Source: RUG563 sp024681215
GTDB lineage: Bacteria > Bacillota > Clostridia > Christensenellales > Aristaeellaceae
NCBI GenBank assembly: GCA_024681215.1
Contig: JAILBG010000132.1
Span: 1-64,000, forward strand
Length of the DNA stretch: 64,000 bases
Direction: 5' to 3'
The stretch's first letter is position 1. Each line of letters begins with the position of its first letter. This document shows positions 8,868-17,800 of this stretch, piece after piece. The translations under genes were made by a program, and so were the position numbers. The notes under the pieces were generated by a model, which was not told the DNA's origin, did no database searches, and saw nothing but the letters and a program-made list of their open reading frames with translations.

Positions 8868-8897
8868 ATTTTAACAGGCCGGCGCCTGTTTTGTCAA
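8868..8897 (-). promoter_or_regulatory. sigma-A type promoter with palindromic spacer
   Basis: On the minus strand TTGACA (8892-8897) and TAAAAT (8868-8873) are separated by 18 bases. The spacer contains an inverted repeat (AACAGGC, four bases, GCCTGTT), which could be an operator. The box lies inside the last codons of the upstream Lgt-like gene, so the phosphoribosyltransferase gene has its own promoter. Confidence 0.7.
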
Positions 8898-9854
8898 CCT
8901 GTTCCCCCGGGACAGCACCATCCGCCCCGCCGCGATGCCGAAGGCGACGCTGCACAGCGCCATGGCCAAGTAAATGGCCCACACCGGCATCCAGGTCAGG
9001 ATCTTGCCGTCCGCGGCGAATTCCAGGGCGATCACCACCCCGGCGCACAGCAGCGCCACGGCCCAGCATACGATGATCCCGGTTTTTTTCATGCCGGGGT
9101 TATGCCGCTTCTTTGCCCATTTCACCGTGGCTGCGATCATCAGCCCGGCAATCACCAGGGCAGAGAGCAGCTGCGCCACGCGGATAAAGAAGATCAGCCG
9201 CAGGTATTCGTCCCGCCGCAGCCCTTCCAGGGTGATCTGGGCGGCACAGTACAGGATCAGGAACAGCTTCGCCCTTTCGCCGCCGGTGCGCCGGCTGGTC
9301 AGAAGGATCACCAGCATCATCAGCGCCCACAGCCCCTCCAGCACGAAAACGGCCCAGTACCATTCCTCATACTCGTTGACCACCGCGAAGGGGAAGCGCA
9401 TGAAGGTATCGTCCAGCACATCCAGGCCGTACCCGTCGCCGCTCAGGTATTCCGCAAAGCGGCACAGGGCGATGGTCAGCGCCGCGGGGGCGGCCATGGC
9501 GTCCAGCACCGATCCGGTCTTCTGCCGGGTGAGCCGGGCGGTGAGCCACCCCGCCAGCGCGCAGCCGGCCACGGCGCCCAGCAGCATGAATTCCCCTTCC
9601 CCGGGGCGGAGCACATTCTCCAGCCCGATTTCCAGGTAATGCCGGATGCGCACCAGGCAATAGCCCAGCCGCGCGGCCCGGGGACCCAGCAGCAGGCAGA
9701 ACGCCGCGCACAGCGCCGCGGTGCCGCCCTTGAGGCCGTCCCGGCGGCACACCAGCGCCAGCACCGCAATCCCCATGGCCAGGGCCAGCAGCACGCTCAG
9801 GGCGTAGGGCGTCACCTGAAGGCCAAGCAGTTCAAACATCGGTTCGTTGCTCAT
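8871..9854 (-). CDS. divergent prolipoprotein diacylglyceryl transferase (Lgt) homologue
   Basis: Polytopic membrane protein of 327 residues, with about seven or eight hydrophobic segments. The layout and the stretch CRFAEYLSGDGYG (about residue 137) match the Lgt signature GRIGNFINGELYG, but the asparagine of that signature is Glu here, and the HGG-type motif of the preceding helix is absent (FMLLGAVAG). Lgt transfers diacylglycerol to the lipobox cysteine of lipoproteins. Loss of these residues means this may be a paralogue with another role. ATG 9854 is chosen because GGAG lies six bases upstream; ATG 9860 abuts it. It starts 11 bases after the upstream gene's stop. Confidence 0.6.
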   Translation of the reverse strand: MSNEPMFELLGLQVTPYALSVLLALAMGIAVLALVCRRDGLKGGTAALCAAFCLLLGPRAARLGYCLVRIRHYLEIGLENVLRPGEGEFMLLGAVAGCALAGWLTARLTRQKTGSVLDAMAAPAALTIALCRFAEYLSGDGYGLDVLDDTFMRFPFAVVNEYEEWYWAVFVLEGLWALMMLVILLTSRRTGGERAKLFLILYCAAQITLEGLRRDEYLRLIFFIRVAQLLSALVIAGLMIAATVKWAKKRHNPGMKKTGIIVCWAVALLCAGVVIALEFAADGKILTWMPVWAIYLAMALCSVAFGIAAGRMVLSRGNRLTKQAPAC

Positions 9855-9865
9855 GGGCATCTCCG

Positions 9866-10801
9866 TTATTCCACATACGCGCTGGCAAAGAACAGGATAT
9901 CCCGGATGGGCCGGTTCTTGTTGGTGTCCTTTTCCATGGCGTTGATTTTCACATGGCTGAAATTCTTTTTTCCGGAGGTTTCTTTCTGGAGGAACACCAT
10001 CTGCGCCGAGGAGCCGCCGTCCAGGGTGTAGGCGTTCTGCACGCCCTCGAAGGAGGCCACCAGCTGGGAAAATTCATCCAGCGTCATGCCCTTGGAGCCG
10101 GGATCGTCCGGCCCTTCGCAGCAAACGCACAGGTATTCCAGCTTGCCCACCTGGGCCACGCACATGCGCTGGGTTTTCTTGTTGGGGCCGTCGTCCATGT
10201 TCTGGTATTCGGTGCGGCGCACGCCGTTGATCACCAGGCCCGGGCCGAAGGTATAGGCGTTCATCACCGTGCCCTCAAAGGCGTCCACGTCCGCGGGCTT
10301 CGCGGCGGGCAGGATGGTGAAATCCCCCTGGTCGTCGATGATGAGGATGTCCGGCATCCGGTCGTCCACCAGGGGCTTGATGTTCCGGCGGTATTCCACG
10401 CCCTGGCGCACCACAAAGCCGATGGGCGTGTTGCTGCCCAGGCGGCGTTCGCAGAAATCCCCGTCGATGGCCAGCACGGCGTTCACGCGCCCCGCCATGA
10501 TGTAGCCCGGCTTCGTCACCGTGCTGTAAAAATCGTCCAGCACGTAGGACCGGATCTGGGTGGCGTTGGCGATTTTGATATGCGCCGCGAAATATTTGGA
10601 ATCAAACATTTTCCCCGTTTCGATCCGGACGGAGATGGAGGGGTCCTCGTACGTCATTTCGTCCACCAGGCCGTCCTTGCGCGGCTCCGGGCATTTGATC
10701 ACGTCCGGCGCGATTTCAATGATATCCGCCAGCGCCGCGGCGGGCAGAAGCAGGGTCAGCATCAGCGTCAGGCTCAGCATGATCCGCAGGGCTTTTTTCA
10801 T
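9866..10801 (-). CDS. secreted phosphodiester glycosidase (NAGPA-domain) protein
   Basis: The protein has 311 residues with a clear signal peptide (MKKALRIML, a leucine-rich core, then AAALAD). The rest is a phosphodiester glycosidase domain related to the lysosomal uncovering enzyme and bacterial exopolysaccharide proteins. Diagnostic segments are LAIDGDFC, FGPGLVINGV and NAYTLDGGSSAQMVF near the C terminus. The likely role is removal of GlcNAc or similar sugar phosphodiesters from wall or exported glycans; the substrate is unknown. It has a perfect consensus promoter at 10843-10871 and is followed after 11 bases by the Lgt homologue. Confidence 0.8.
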   Translation of the reverse strand: MKKALRIMLSLTLMLTLLLPAAALADIIEIAPDVIKCPEPRKDGLVDEMTYEDPSISVRIETGKMFDSKYFAAHIKIANATQIRSYVLDDFYSTVTKPGYIMAGRVNAVLAIDGDFCERRLGSNTPIGFVVRQGVEYRRNIKPLVDDRMPDILIIDDQGDFTILPAAKPADVDAFEGTVMNAYTFGPGLVINGVRRTEYQNMDDGPNKKTQRMCVAQVGKLEYLCVCCEGPDDPGSKGMTLDEFSQLVASFEGVQNAYTLDGGSSAQMVFLQKETSGKKNFSHVKINAMEKDTNKNRPIRDILFFASAYVE

Positions 10802-10842
10802 CGGTACGCCTCCTTGTTCCAGGCGCTCAGGCGCCTGCTGAT

Positions 10843-10871
10843 ATTATATCGGTTACCGCCAAGGATGTCAA
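10843..10871 (-). promoter_or_regulatory. consensus sigma-A promoter for the phosphodiester glycosidase operon
   Basis: Minus strand TTGACA (10866-10871), a 17-base spacer and TATAAT (10843-10848): a perfect match to the consensus. The leader contains an inverted repeat (CAGGCGC with GCGCCTG, 10821-10838). Confidence 0.85.
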
Positions 10872-10882
10872 TTCCCCGGGGC

Positions 10883-10911
10883 TTGTCCCGCCGGGGCAAA
10901 CCTGATATAAT
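10883..10911 (+). promoter_or_regulatory. promoter for the metallophosphoesterase-argH pair
   Basis: TTGTCC (10883-10888), a 17-base spacer and TATAAT (10906-10911). It is back to back with the minus-strand promoter just upstream. Confidence 0.7.
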
Positions 10912-10942
10912 AACACCGTATCAACGAAGCGGGGAGGTCCTT

Positions 10943-12070
10943 ATGCAAACCACGGTCCGGCGCCTGTCCCTCCCGGATCATCGGCGCATCCTGATGCTGT
11001 CCGATCCCCACGGCCACGCGGACGGCCTGCGGGCGATCCTCAGGGAAGCGGGCTTTTCCGGGGATGACGTGCTGATCCTGCTGGGGGATTATCTGGAAAA
11101 AGGGCCCCAGAGCCTGGAAACGCTGCGGCTGGTGATGGAATTGCAGCGCACCCGCGCCGTCTATCCCCTCATGGGGAACGTGGACCTGTGGCGGCTGGAA
11201 ATGCTGGAAAACGAAGATGAAGCCGCCCAGCGCGAAATGAAGGCCTATTCCCTGAAGGCGAAGGCATGGTGGGGCGGCAGCCTGCTGCACGAAATGTGCG
11301 CTGAGCTGGGCTGCCCGCTGGGGGCGGATACCGATATCTGCGCCCTGTTCCCGGAGATCCGGCGGCATTTTGCCCCGGAGATCGCCTTTCTCCGCTCCCT
11401 GCCCACCATCCTGGAGACCCAGCGCTTCATTTTCGTCCACGGCGGCGTCCCCCACGAGGACCTTGCCGCCCTGGAGGGCACGGACGCCTATCCCCTGCTG
11501 AAATTCGACGATTTTTACAGTGCGGGCCTGTCCTTTCGCAAAACCGTGGTGGTGGGCCACTGGCCCACGGTGCTCTACAGCCCCATGAACCCGGTGTTCG
11601 ATCCCATCGTGGACCGGGAGCGGCACATCATCTGCCTGGACGGGGCCTGCGGGGTAAAATCGGAAGGCCAGCTGAATCTGCTGATCCTGCCGGACCGGGA
11701 AAGCAGCGATTATTCCTTCCTCACCTGGGACGCCCTGCCCCGGATCACCGCCCTGGACGCCCAGGCCGCGTCCCCGAAGGAAAAGGCGCGCTACATCCGC
11801 TGGAACGACCATGCGGTGACGCTGCTGCAGCGGGGCAAGGAAATGAGCCGCATCCTCTACAAGGGCGAGCCCATGGACGTGCCCACCCGCTTCCTCTTCG
11901 ACCACGGCGGGGTGCTCAGCTGCTCCGACGTGACGGATTACCTGCTCCCCGTTGAGCCGGGGGACGAACTGCACTTGATCCTGGCCCTGAAGCGGGGCTG
12001 CTATGTGAAAAAAGACGGCGCCGCCGGCTGGTATCTGGGCCGGTGGACGGCGGAAACGAAAGAAGGATGA
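10943..12070 (+). CDS. metallophosphoesterase (calcineurin-like)
   Basis: A 375-residue protein. The N-terminal two thirds is a calcineurin-like phosphoesterase with the metal-binding blocks SDPHGH, GDYLEKGPQS (the GDxxDxGP box of protein phosphatases, here GDYLEKGP), GNVD and VHGG, then GHWP. Such enzymes hydrolyse phosphoserine/threonine, nucleotides or diadenosine tetraphosphate; nothing here decides between them. The C-terminal 120 residues are less recognisable. ATG 10943 follows GGGGAGG (10931-10937); the frame is open far upstream but that part is antisense to another gene. argH starts three bases after the stop. Confidence 0.8.
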   Translation: MQTTVRRLSLPDHRRILMLSDPHGHADGLRAILREAGFSGDDVLILLGDYLEKGPQSLETLRLVMELQRTRAVYPLMGNVDLWRLEMLENEDEAAQREMKAYSLKAKAWWGGSLLHEMCAELGCPLGADTDICALFPEIRRHFAPEIAFLRSLPTILETQRFIFVHGGVPHEDLAALEGTDAYPLLKFDDFYSAGLSFRKTVVVGHWPTVLYSPMNPVFDPIVDRERHIICLDGACGVKSEGQLNLLILPDRESSDYSFLTWDALPRITALDAQAASPKEKARYIRWNDHAVTLLQRGKEMSRILYKGEPMDVPTRFLFDHGGVLSCSDVTDYLLPVEPGDELHLILALKRGCYVKKDGAAGWYLGRWTAETKEG

Positions 12071-12073
12071 GCC

Positions 12074-13453
12074 ATGAAGCTTTGGGGCGGACGGTTCCAG
12101 AAGGAAACCAATCATCTGGTGGACGATTTTCATTCCTCCATTTCCTTTGACAAGCGCCTGTATGCCCAGGATATCCGGGGCAGCATGGCCCATGCCAAAA
12201 TGCTCCGCCGCCAGGGCATCCTGAGCGCGGAGGACGAGCAGGCCATCCAGCGGGGCCTGCGGGAAATTCTTGCGGACATGGAGGCGGGAAAGATCGCTTT
12301 CCCGCCGGAGAGCGAGGACATCCACATGCTGGTGGAATCCATCCTGACCGAGCGCATCGGCGAAGCGGGCAAGCGGCTGCACACCGGCCGCAGCCGCAAC
12401 GATCAGGTGGCCACCGATATGCACCTGTACGCCAAGGATACCTGCGGCGATACGCTGGCGCTGCTGCGGGAATTGGAAGAACTGCTGCTGGAATTGGCCG
12501 AAAAGCACTGCGAAGACGTGATGCCCGGCTACACCCATCTGCAGCGCGCCCAGCCCGTGACGCTGGGGCACCACCTGATGGCGTATTTTGAAATGTTCCG
12601 GCGGGACATGATCCGCGTCCGGAATGCCCGGGCCGCCGCCGACGTCTGCCCCCTGGGCAGCGGCGCCCTGGCCGGCACCACCTATCCCCTGGATCGGGAA
12701 TTCGCCGCCGGCGAGCTGGGCTTTTCCGCCGTCAGCGAAAACAGCCTGGACGGCGTCAGCGACCGGGATTTCCTGCTGGATTACCTGGCCGCCGCTGCGT
12801 TGGGCATGATGCACTTAAGCCGCTTCTGCGAGGAAATGGTGCTCTGGAGCAGCCTGGAATTCGGCTTCGTCACCATGGACGATGGCTTCGCCACCGGCTC
12901 CTCCATGATGCCGCAGAAAAAGAACCCCGACGTGGCGGAGCTGATCCGGGGCAAAACCGGCCGGGTCTACGGGGACCTGACCGCCCTGCTCACCGCCATG
13001 AAGGGCCTGCCCCTGGCCTACAACAAGGACATGCAGGAGGACAAGGAGAGCTTCTTCGACGCCCGGGATACCTGGATCAAGTGCCTGCACGTCTTCACCG
13101 AAATGCTGCGCACGGCCGCCTTCCGCACGGACAGGATGCTCAAAAGCGCCAGCGCGGGCTTTGCCAACGCCACGGACCTGGCGGATTACCTGGTGAAAAA
13201 GGGCGTGCCCTTCCGGGACGCCCACGCCGTATCCGGCCGTCTGGTGGCCCGCTGCCTGGAAAAGGGCTGCGCCCTGGACGATCTGTCCCTGGAGGAAATG
13301 CGCCTGTTCTCCCCCGCTTTCGATCAGGACGTATACGCCGCCATTTCCCTTTCCGCCTGCGTTTCCGCCCGGGATCTCACCGGCGGCCCCGCGCCCCGTC
13401 AGGTCCGCGCCGCCGTCGTCCGGGGCCGGGAATGGCTCGCCGCTTTCCAATAA
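12074..13453 (+). CDS. argH: argininosuccinate lyase
   Basis: Cleaves argininosuccinate to arginine and fumarate, the last step of arginine synthesis. The 459-residue protein starts KLWGGRFQKETN, carries the family segment HTGRSRNDQVATD, and has the fumarate-lyase signature GSSMMPQKKNPDVAEL near residue 277. The length is normal. argG is not next to it: the partner gene upstream is a phosphoesterase with which it shares a promoter. An intrinsic terminator follows 20 bases after the stop. Confidence 0.97.
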   Translation: MKLWGGRFQKETNHLVDDFHSSISFDKRLYAQDIRGSMAHAKMLRRQGILSAEDEQAIQRGLREILADMEAGKIAFPPESEDIHMLVESILTERIGEAGKRLHTGRSRNDQVATDMHLYAKDTCGDTLALLRELEELLLELAEKHCEDVMPGYTHLQRAQPVTLGHHLMAYFEMFRRDMIRVRNARAAADVCPLGSGALAGTTYPLDREFAAGELGFSAVSENSLDGVSDRDFLLDYLAAAALGMMHLSRFCEEMVLWSSLEFGFVTMDDGFATGSSMMPQKKNPDVAELIRGKTGRVYGDLTALLTAMKGLPLAYNKDMQEDKESFFDARDTWIKCLHVFTEMLRTAAFRTDRMLKSASAGFANATDLADYLVKKGVPFRDAHAVSGRLVARCLEKGCALDDLSLEEMRLFSPAFDQDVYAAISLSACVSARDLTGGPAPRQVRAAVVRGREWLAAFQ

Positions 13454-13472
13454 TCCTCATCCCGTTCTCCTG

Positions 13473-13507
13473 CGCCGGAAGAAGCCACCCTTCTCCCGGC
13501 GTTTTTT
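13473..13507 (+). terminator. intrinsic terminator after argH
   Basis: CGCCGG-AAGAAG (13473-13484) pairs with the CTTCT and CCGGCG arm ending at 13501, with one extra C in the right arm, and is followed by TTTTTT. Confidence 0.85.
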
Positions 13508-13531
13508 GCTGTCCGGAAAGCCCGTCCGCAG

Positions 13532-13560
13532 TTGATTTTCCCGGCCCGGTCCTTTATAAT
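13532..13560 (+). promoter_or_regulatory. promoter of the glycosyltransferase gene
   Basis: TTGATT (13532-13537), a 17-base spacer and TATAAT (13555-13560), about 50 bases before the start codon. Confidence 0.75.
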
Positions 13561-13613
13561 ACTTCTTGAAAAACATCCCAAAAACCGATGGAACGGCGGG
13601 GAGGGAGATGCCC

Positions 13614-14753
13614 ATGAAAATCGCCGTGGTCTGCGACGTGCTGGGAGAAGAAAACAACGGCACCACCGTCGCCGCCATGAACCTGATCCGTTTCCTGCGC
13701 AGCCGGGGCCACGAGGTGCGCGTGGTCTGTCCGGACGAATACCGGCGGGGACAGGAAGGCTTTTTTGTGGTGCCCCAGCTCAACGTGGGACCGCTGAACG
13801 ATTACGTGCGCCGGAACGGCGTATCCATCGCCGTGTCCGACGGCGCGGTGCTGCGCAGCGCCCTGGAAGACGTGGAGATCATCCACATCATGACCCCGTT
13901 TTTCCTGGGCAAGGCGGCTCTGGAATACGGCCGCAGCCACCGGATCCCCGTCACGGCGGGGTTTCACGCCCAGGCGGAAAACATCACCAACCACCTGCAC
14001 CTGATGAACAGCCATCTGGTGAACAACCTGACGTACAGGGTGATGTACCGCCTGGTGTTTCAGTATGTGGACGCCATTCATTACCCCACACGGTTCATCC
14101 GGGAGGTGTTTGAAAAAGAGGTGGGCCCCACCAACGGGTATGTGATCTCCAACGGGGTGAACAGCCGGTTCGTGAAAACCGCGGTGGAGCGGCCCCCGGA
14201 ATGGGAAGGGAAATACGTGATCCTCTTTACCGGCCGCTACGGGCTGGAAAAATCCCATAAAGTGCTGATCGACGCCGTAGCCGGATCCAAATACCAATCC
14301 CGGATCCAGCTGGTTTTCGCCGGGGCGGGCCCGCTGGAAAACGAGCTGCGGGCTTACGGCGAAAAGCTGATCCATCCCCCCGTGATGCGGTTCTTTTCCC
14401 GGGAGGACATGCTCCGGGTCATCAACAGCGCGGATCTGTACGTCCATCCCGCGGAAATCGAGATCGAGGCCATCGCCTGCCTGGAGGCCATCTCCTGCGG
14501 GCTGGTGCCGGTGATCGCCGATTCCCCCCGCAGCGCCACGCGCTTTTTCGCCCTGGAGGAAAACAACCTGTTCCGCTGCAACGACAGCTCCGACCTCGCC
14601 CGGAAAATCGAATACTGGATGGAGCACCCGGAGGAAAAGGAGAAGTGCAGCCTGAAATACCAGGGCTATACCCGCCAGTTTGAGCAGCAGCGCTGCATGG
14701 AGGCCATGGAACAGATGCTGCTGGAAACCGCGGCGAAGCGCCGCCCCGCCTGA
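13614..14753 (+). CDS. glycosyltransferase family 4 protein
   Basis: GT-B fold glycosyltransferase of 379 residues. N-terminal acceptor domain: MKIAVVCDVLG, NNGTT loop and HAQAEN. C-terminal donor domain: LFTGRYGLEKSHKVLIDAV, FAGAGPLENEL and the EX7E-type segment EIEIEAIACLEAISCGLVPV. The HAQAEN and NGTT features are shared with enzymes that glucosylate diacylglycerol or build lipid-linked glycans, so a membrane glycolipid role is a reasonable guess but unproven. ATG 13614 is chosen because GGGAGGGAG ends seven bases upstream; an earlier ATG at 13608 touches the ribosome site. Confidence 0.82.
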   Translation: MKIAVVCDVLGEENNGTTVAAMNLIRFLRSRGHEVRVVCPDEYRRGQEGFFVVPQLNVGPLNDYVRRNGVSIAVSDGAVLRSALEDVEIIHIMTPFFLGKAALEYGRSHRIPVTAGFHAQAENITNHLHLMNSHLVNNLTYRVMYRLVFQYVDAIHYPTRFIREVFEKEVGPTNGYVISNGVNSRFVKTAVERPPEWEGKYVILFTGRYGLEKSHKVLIDAVAGSKYQSRIQLVFAGAGPLENELRAYGEKLIHPPVMRFFSREDMLRVINSADLYVHPAEIEIEAIACLEAISCGLVPVIADSPRSATRFFALEENNLFRCNDSSDLARKIEYWMEHPEEKEKCSLKYQGYTRQFEQQRCMEAMEQMLLETAAKRRPA

Positions 14754-14773
14754 TCCCGGCGCCTCCGCCCCGG

Positions 14774-14802
14774 TTGCCAATTCCTGCCGTTTCCGCTATA
14801 AT
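14774..14802 (+). promoter_or_regulatory. promoter of the large secreted protein gene
   Basis: TTGCCA (14774-14779), a 17-base spacer and TATAAT (14797-14802), about 65 bases before the start codon. Confidence 0.75.
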
Positions 14803-14868
14803 ATGCAAGGACTAAAGTACGATTTATCCCGCTTCCGGCAATCCCCATCTTTCAAGGAGGGATCCATC

Positions 14869-17800
14869 ATGAAAAGAGCCTTATTCATCCTGCTCTCGGC
14901 CCTGCTCCTGTGCCTGCTGGCCGTCTCCGCCCCGGCGGAAAACAGCAATTTCGTCAGTTCGGGCGGCTGGTTCGCTTACAAGGACGGCTACATGTATTTC
15001 GTCGGCAAGGACTGGACCAGCAAAAACCTGAACGACGGCCGGGAAACGGGCTACCCAGATTCCGTGGAATTCTGGCGGATCGCCGATCAGCCCGGCGCGC
15101 AGAAGGAGCTGCTGGCTTCCCTGCCCGCGGCGCAGATCGGCGGAGTGGCCCTGGATCCCGGCTATTCCCTGGTGCCGATGGACGGCGCGCTCTGGTTTGT
15201 GCGCGAGTGGCCGGGCGAGCCCCATGAATTCAAGGATCAGCTCTGCCGGCTGGATCTTGCCTCCGGTAATGCGGAGATCCTCGAAAGGATCCTCTCCAGC
15301 CTGGCATACAGTTCAACGAATTACGTCAGCATTCCCTTCTTTCTTGACGGCGATCAAATTTACTTTCTGGCCTACTCCGGGGAAGCCATCACGCTGGATA
15401 CCCGCACGAAGGAGATCAGCCCGTGGACACCGCAATTCGGTCTGGAAAGCGGAAGAAACAGAATTTCTTTTTCCCGTCGGTTCGGCCCGGGCTATATCCT
15501 GGAAATCAAGGACGGGTATTTCTACTATGTGGACACCGACCCGCTGGCGAACGATCCGATGGACAACCGGTATTACTGCATTTTCCGCAGGCCGGTTTCC
15601 GGTGGGGACCGGGAGCTTGTGATCCCCCGCCTCGCCGATTACGGCGAAGCAGACTTCGCCTTCGTTCAGGGGGATATGATTTTCCTGTTCAACGGCGAAA
15701 AGATGTTCTGCGTGGATCTGGCGTCGAAACAGGCGGTGGATCAGGTGGCGATGGATCAGGTCACCCATATTTCCAATCAGTACGGCGCAACGCTGAATGT
15801 GGAAGACGGAAAGGTATATTTCCTGAAAACGGACGGGCTCTACGTCAAAACCATCGGCGCGGACGACGAAACGCTGCTGATCTCCGGGGACACGGAAGGC
15901 TTTGAAGGGCTGGCGCTGGGAGAAAACTATTTTTACCTCCGCCGGAGCGACAGGGTGCTTTTCCGCGTGCCCCGTTCCGCCCGCTTCTTCCAGGAGGCGG
16001 AGATCCTTCTGAAAGAAGAGCCCGAGCCGGAGCCGCAGGAGGAAGACGGCTGGAAGTTCATCGAATATGAAAACTGCGTCACCGTGGAAGACTATGTGGG
16101 CGAGGAAAGCACTGTTCAGGCTCCGGCGGTGATCCACGGAAAGCCCGTGATCCGCGTTTCATTGGATCCCTACAGCAAAACCAACCAGGTGGTGCGGGCG
16201 CTGACGATCCCGGAGGGCGTGATCCGGCTTGGCGTGATCGGCGGGGATAACCTGACGGATCTGTGGCTGCCCTCCTCCCTGGAGTACATGAGCAACGACG
16301 GCTATCCGCGCGTTTTTGCCACCACGGACGGCTGCGTGATCCGCTACGCGGGCACCCGGGCAGAATGGCAGGCCCTGGACGACCGCTCCTGGTCGGACTA
16401 TGCCAGCTGGAATTTCAAAGACCTCACCGGCCTGCGCGTCCTTTGCTCCGACGGCGAATGGTTCCAGCCCGGCACCACGCCTGCCCCCGCCCCCGACGAG
16501 CCGGAGGACGAATTGATCTCCGGCGACAATCCCGGGGATTACACCGAGGTCTGGGCCCACACCTGGTATCGGCCAGACGAGCCGGAAACCCAGCTGATCA
16601 TCACCCCCAACGGGGACGGCATGCTGCGCATGGAAATGTACTTCTACCGCATGGTGGGCGGCATCGAGGTATATTTTGAGCCCATCGACTACGTGTGCAT
16701 CCAGTTTGAGGACACCATGGGCGATTTTTCCGGCATCATGTATTTCGATCCGAAGCAGGACAATTACCTGCACCTGCTGATGGACACCTTCTCCTGGAAC
16801 GAGGACGACCCGTTCCATCAGTATTTCCAGAACGAGATCCTTTTCACCGCCGACGACATGCCGGATCTGAGCCGCTACGTCTGGGATTTCGTGGACGGCT
16901 CCGATTACGAAGAGGGGGATTGGTACGTTTCCGAAGAGGAATGTGCGCAGCTGTTTAATACCCTGAGCCGCTATCCCCTGATCGCCTGCTCCGGGGCCGG
17001 GGCGTGGGCGGGAGAACTGCACGTCCTGCCCGACGGCCGTTTCACCGGCTATTACTACGATTCCGACGCGGACGTGGTCTACGAGGTCTCCTTCTCCGGC
17101 GAATTCATCCCCTCCGGCACCGAGCGCTGTGGAGAAAACGTTTACGGCCTGTGGGTGGAAAACCTGACGACGCAGCAAGCCCCCGGCACCGAGGCGGTCA
17201 GTACATACGGCGACCGGATCGTGTACAACGAATCGCCCATCGCCGACCGGAGCTATCTGCGGCTGACCCTGCCGGGGGCGCCGGACGACGAGATCCCGGA
17301 ATTGGTGCAGGGCGAGATCGGCGGCACATACGACGTATGGAGCGATTATTCCCGCTTCATCACCCTCACCGGCGACGACGGCTGGGGCTTCTTCGCGGAC
17401 ACGGAAAACCCGGAATCCCTGAATCTGGAGCCCATTCCCGCTGCCCACAGCGAAAAGCCGGCGGATGACAAGGCCACGGGCTATATGCGCTGCGAGTTTG
17501 ATGAGATCACCTTTGAAGTCCCCGACGATTGGACGTTTATCGAATCAGACTTCGATCTGCACCGCTATCTGCCTCCGTCGCCGCTGAACGAGACGGTTTA
17601 CAATCAGATCATTCTTTGGAGCATGCCGGGAGAAACCTATGAGGAGATGCTGAGCAGCCTCCGGCAAGGCAGCAACAGCAGCACCCGCGCATACGCCCTG
17701 ACCATTGACGGCCACAGCGCAAGGGTAATCGAGGACATTTTCGAGTTTGAAACAGGAAGAAACAGGATCGACACCCTCGTTTATCTGCGCCGGGATAACG

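Noticed and set aside
12046..12073. Arginine-responsive leader or T-box before argH
   Set aside because: Only three bases separate argH from the upstream gene and no leader structure or T-box sequence is present.
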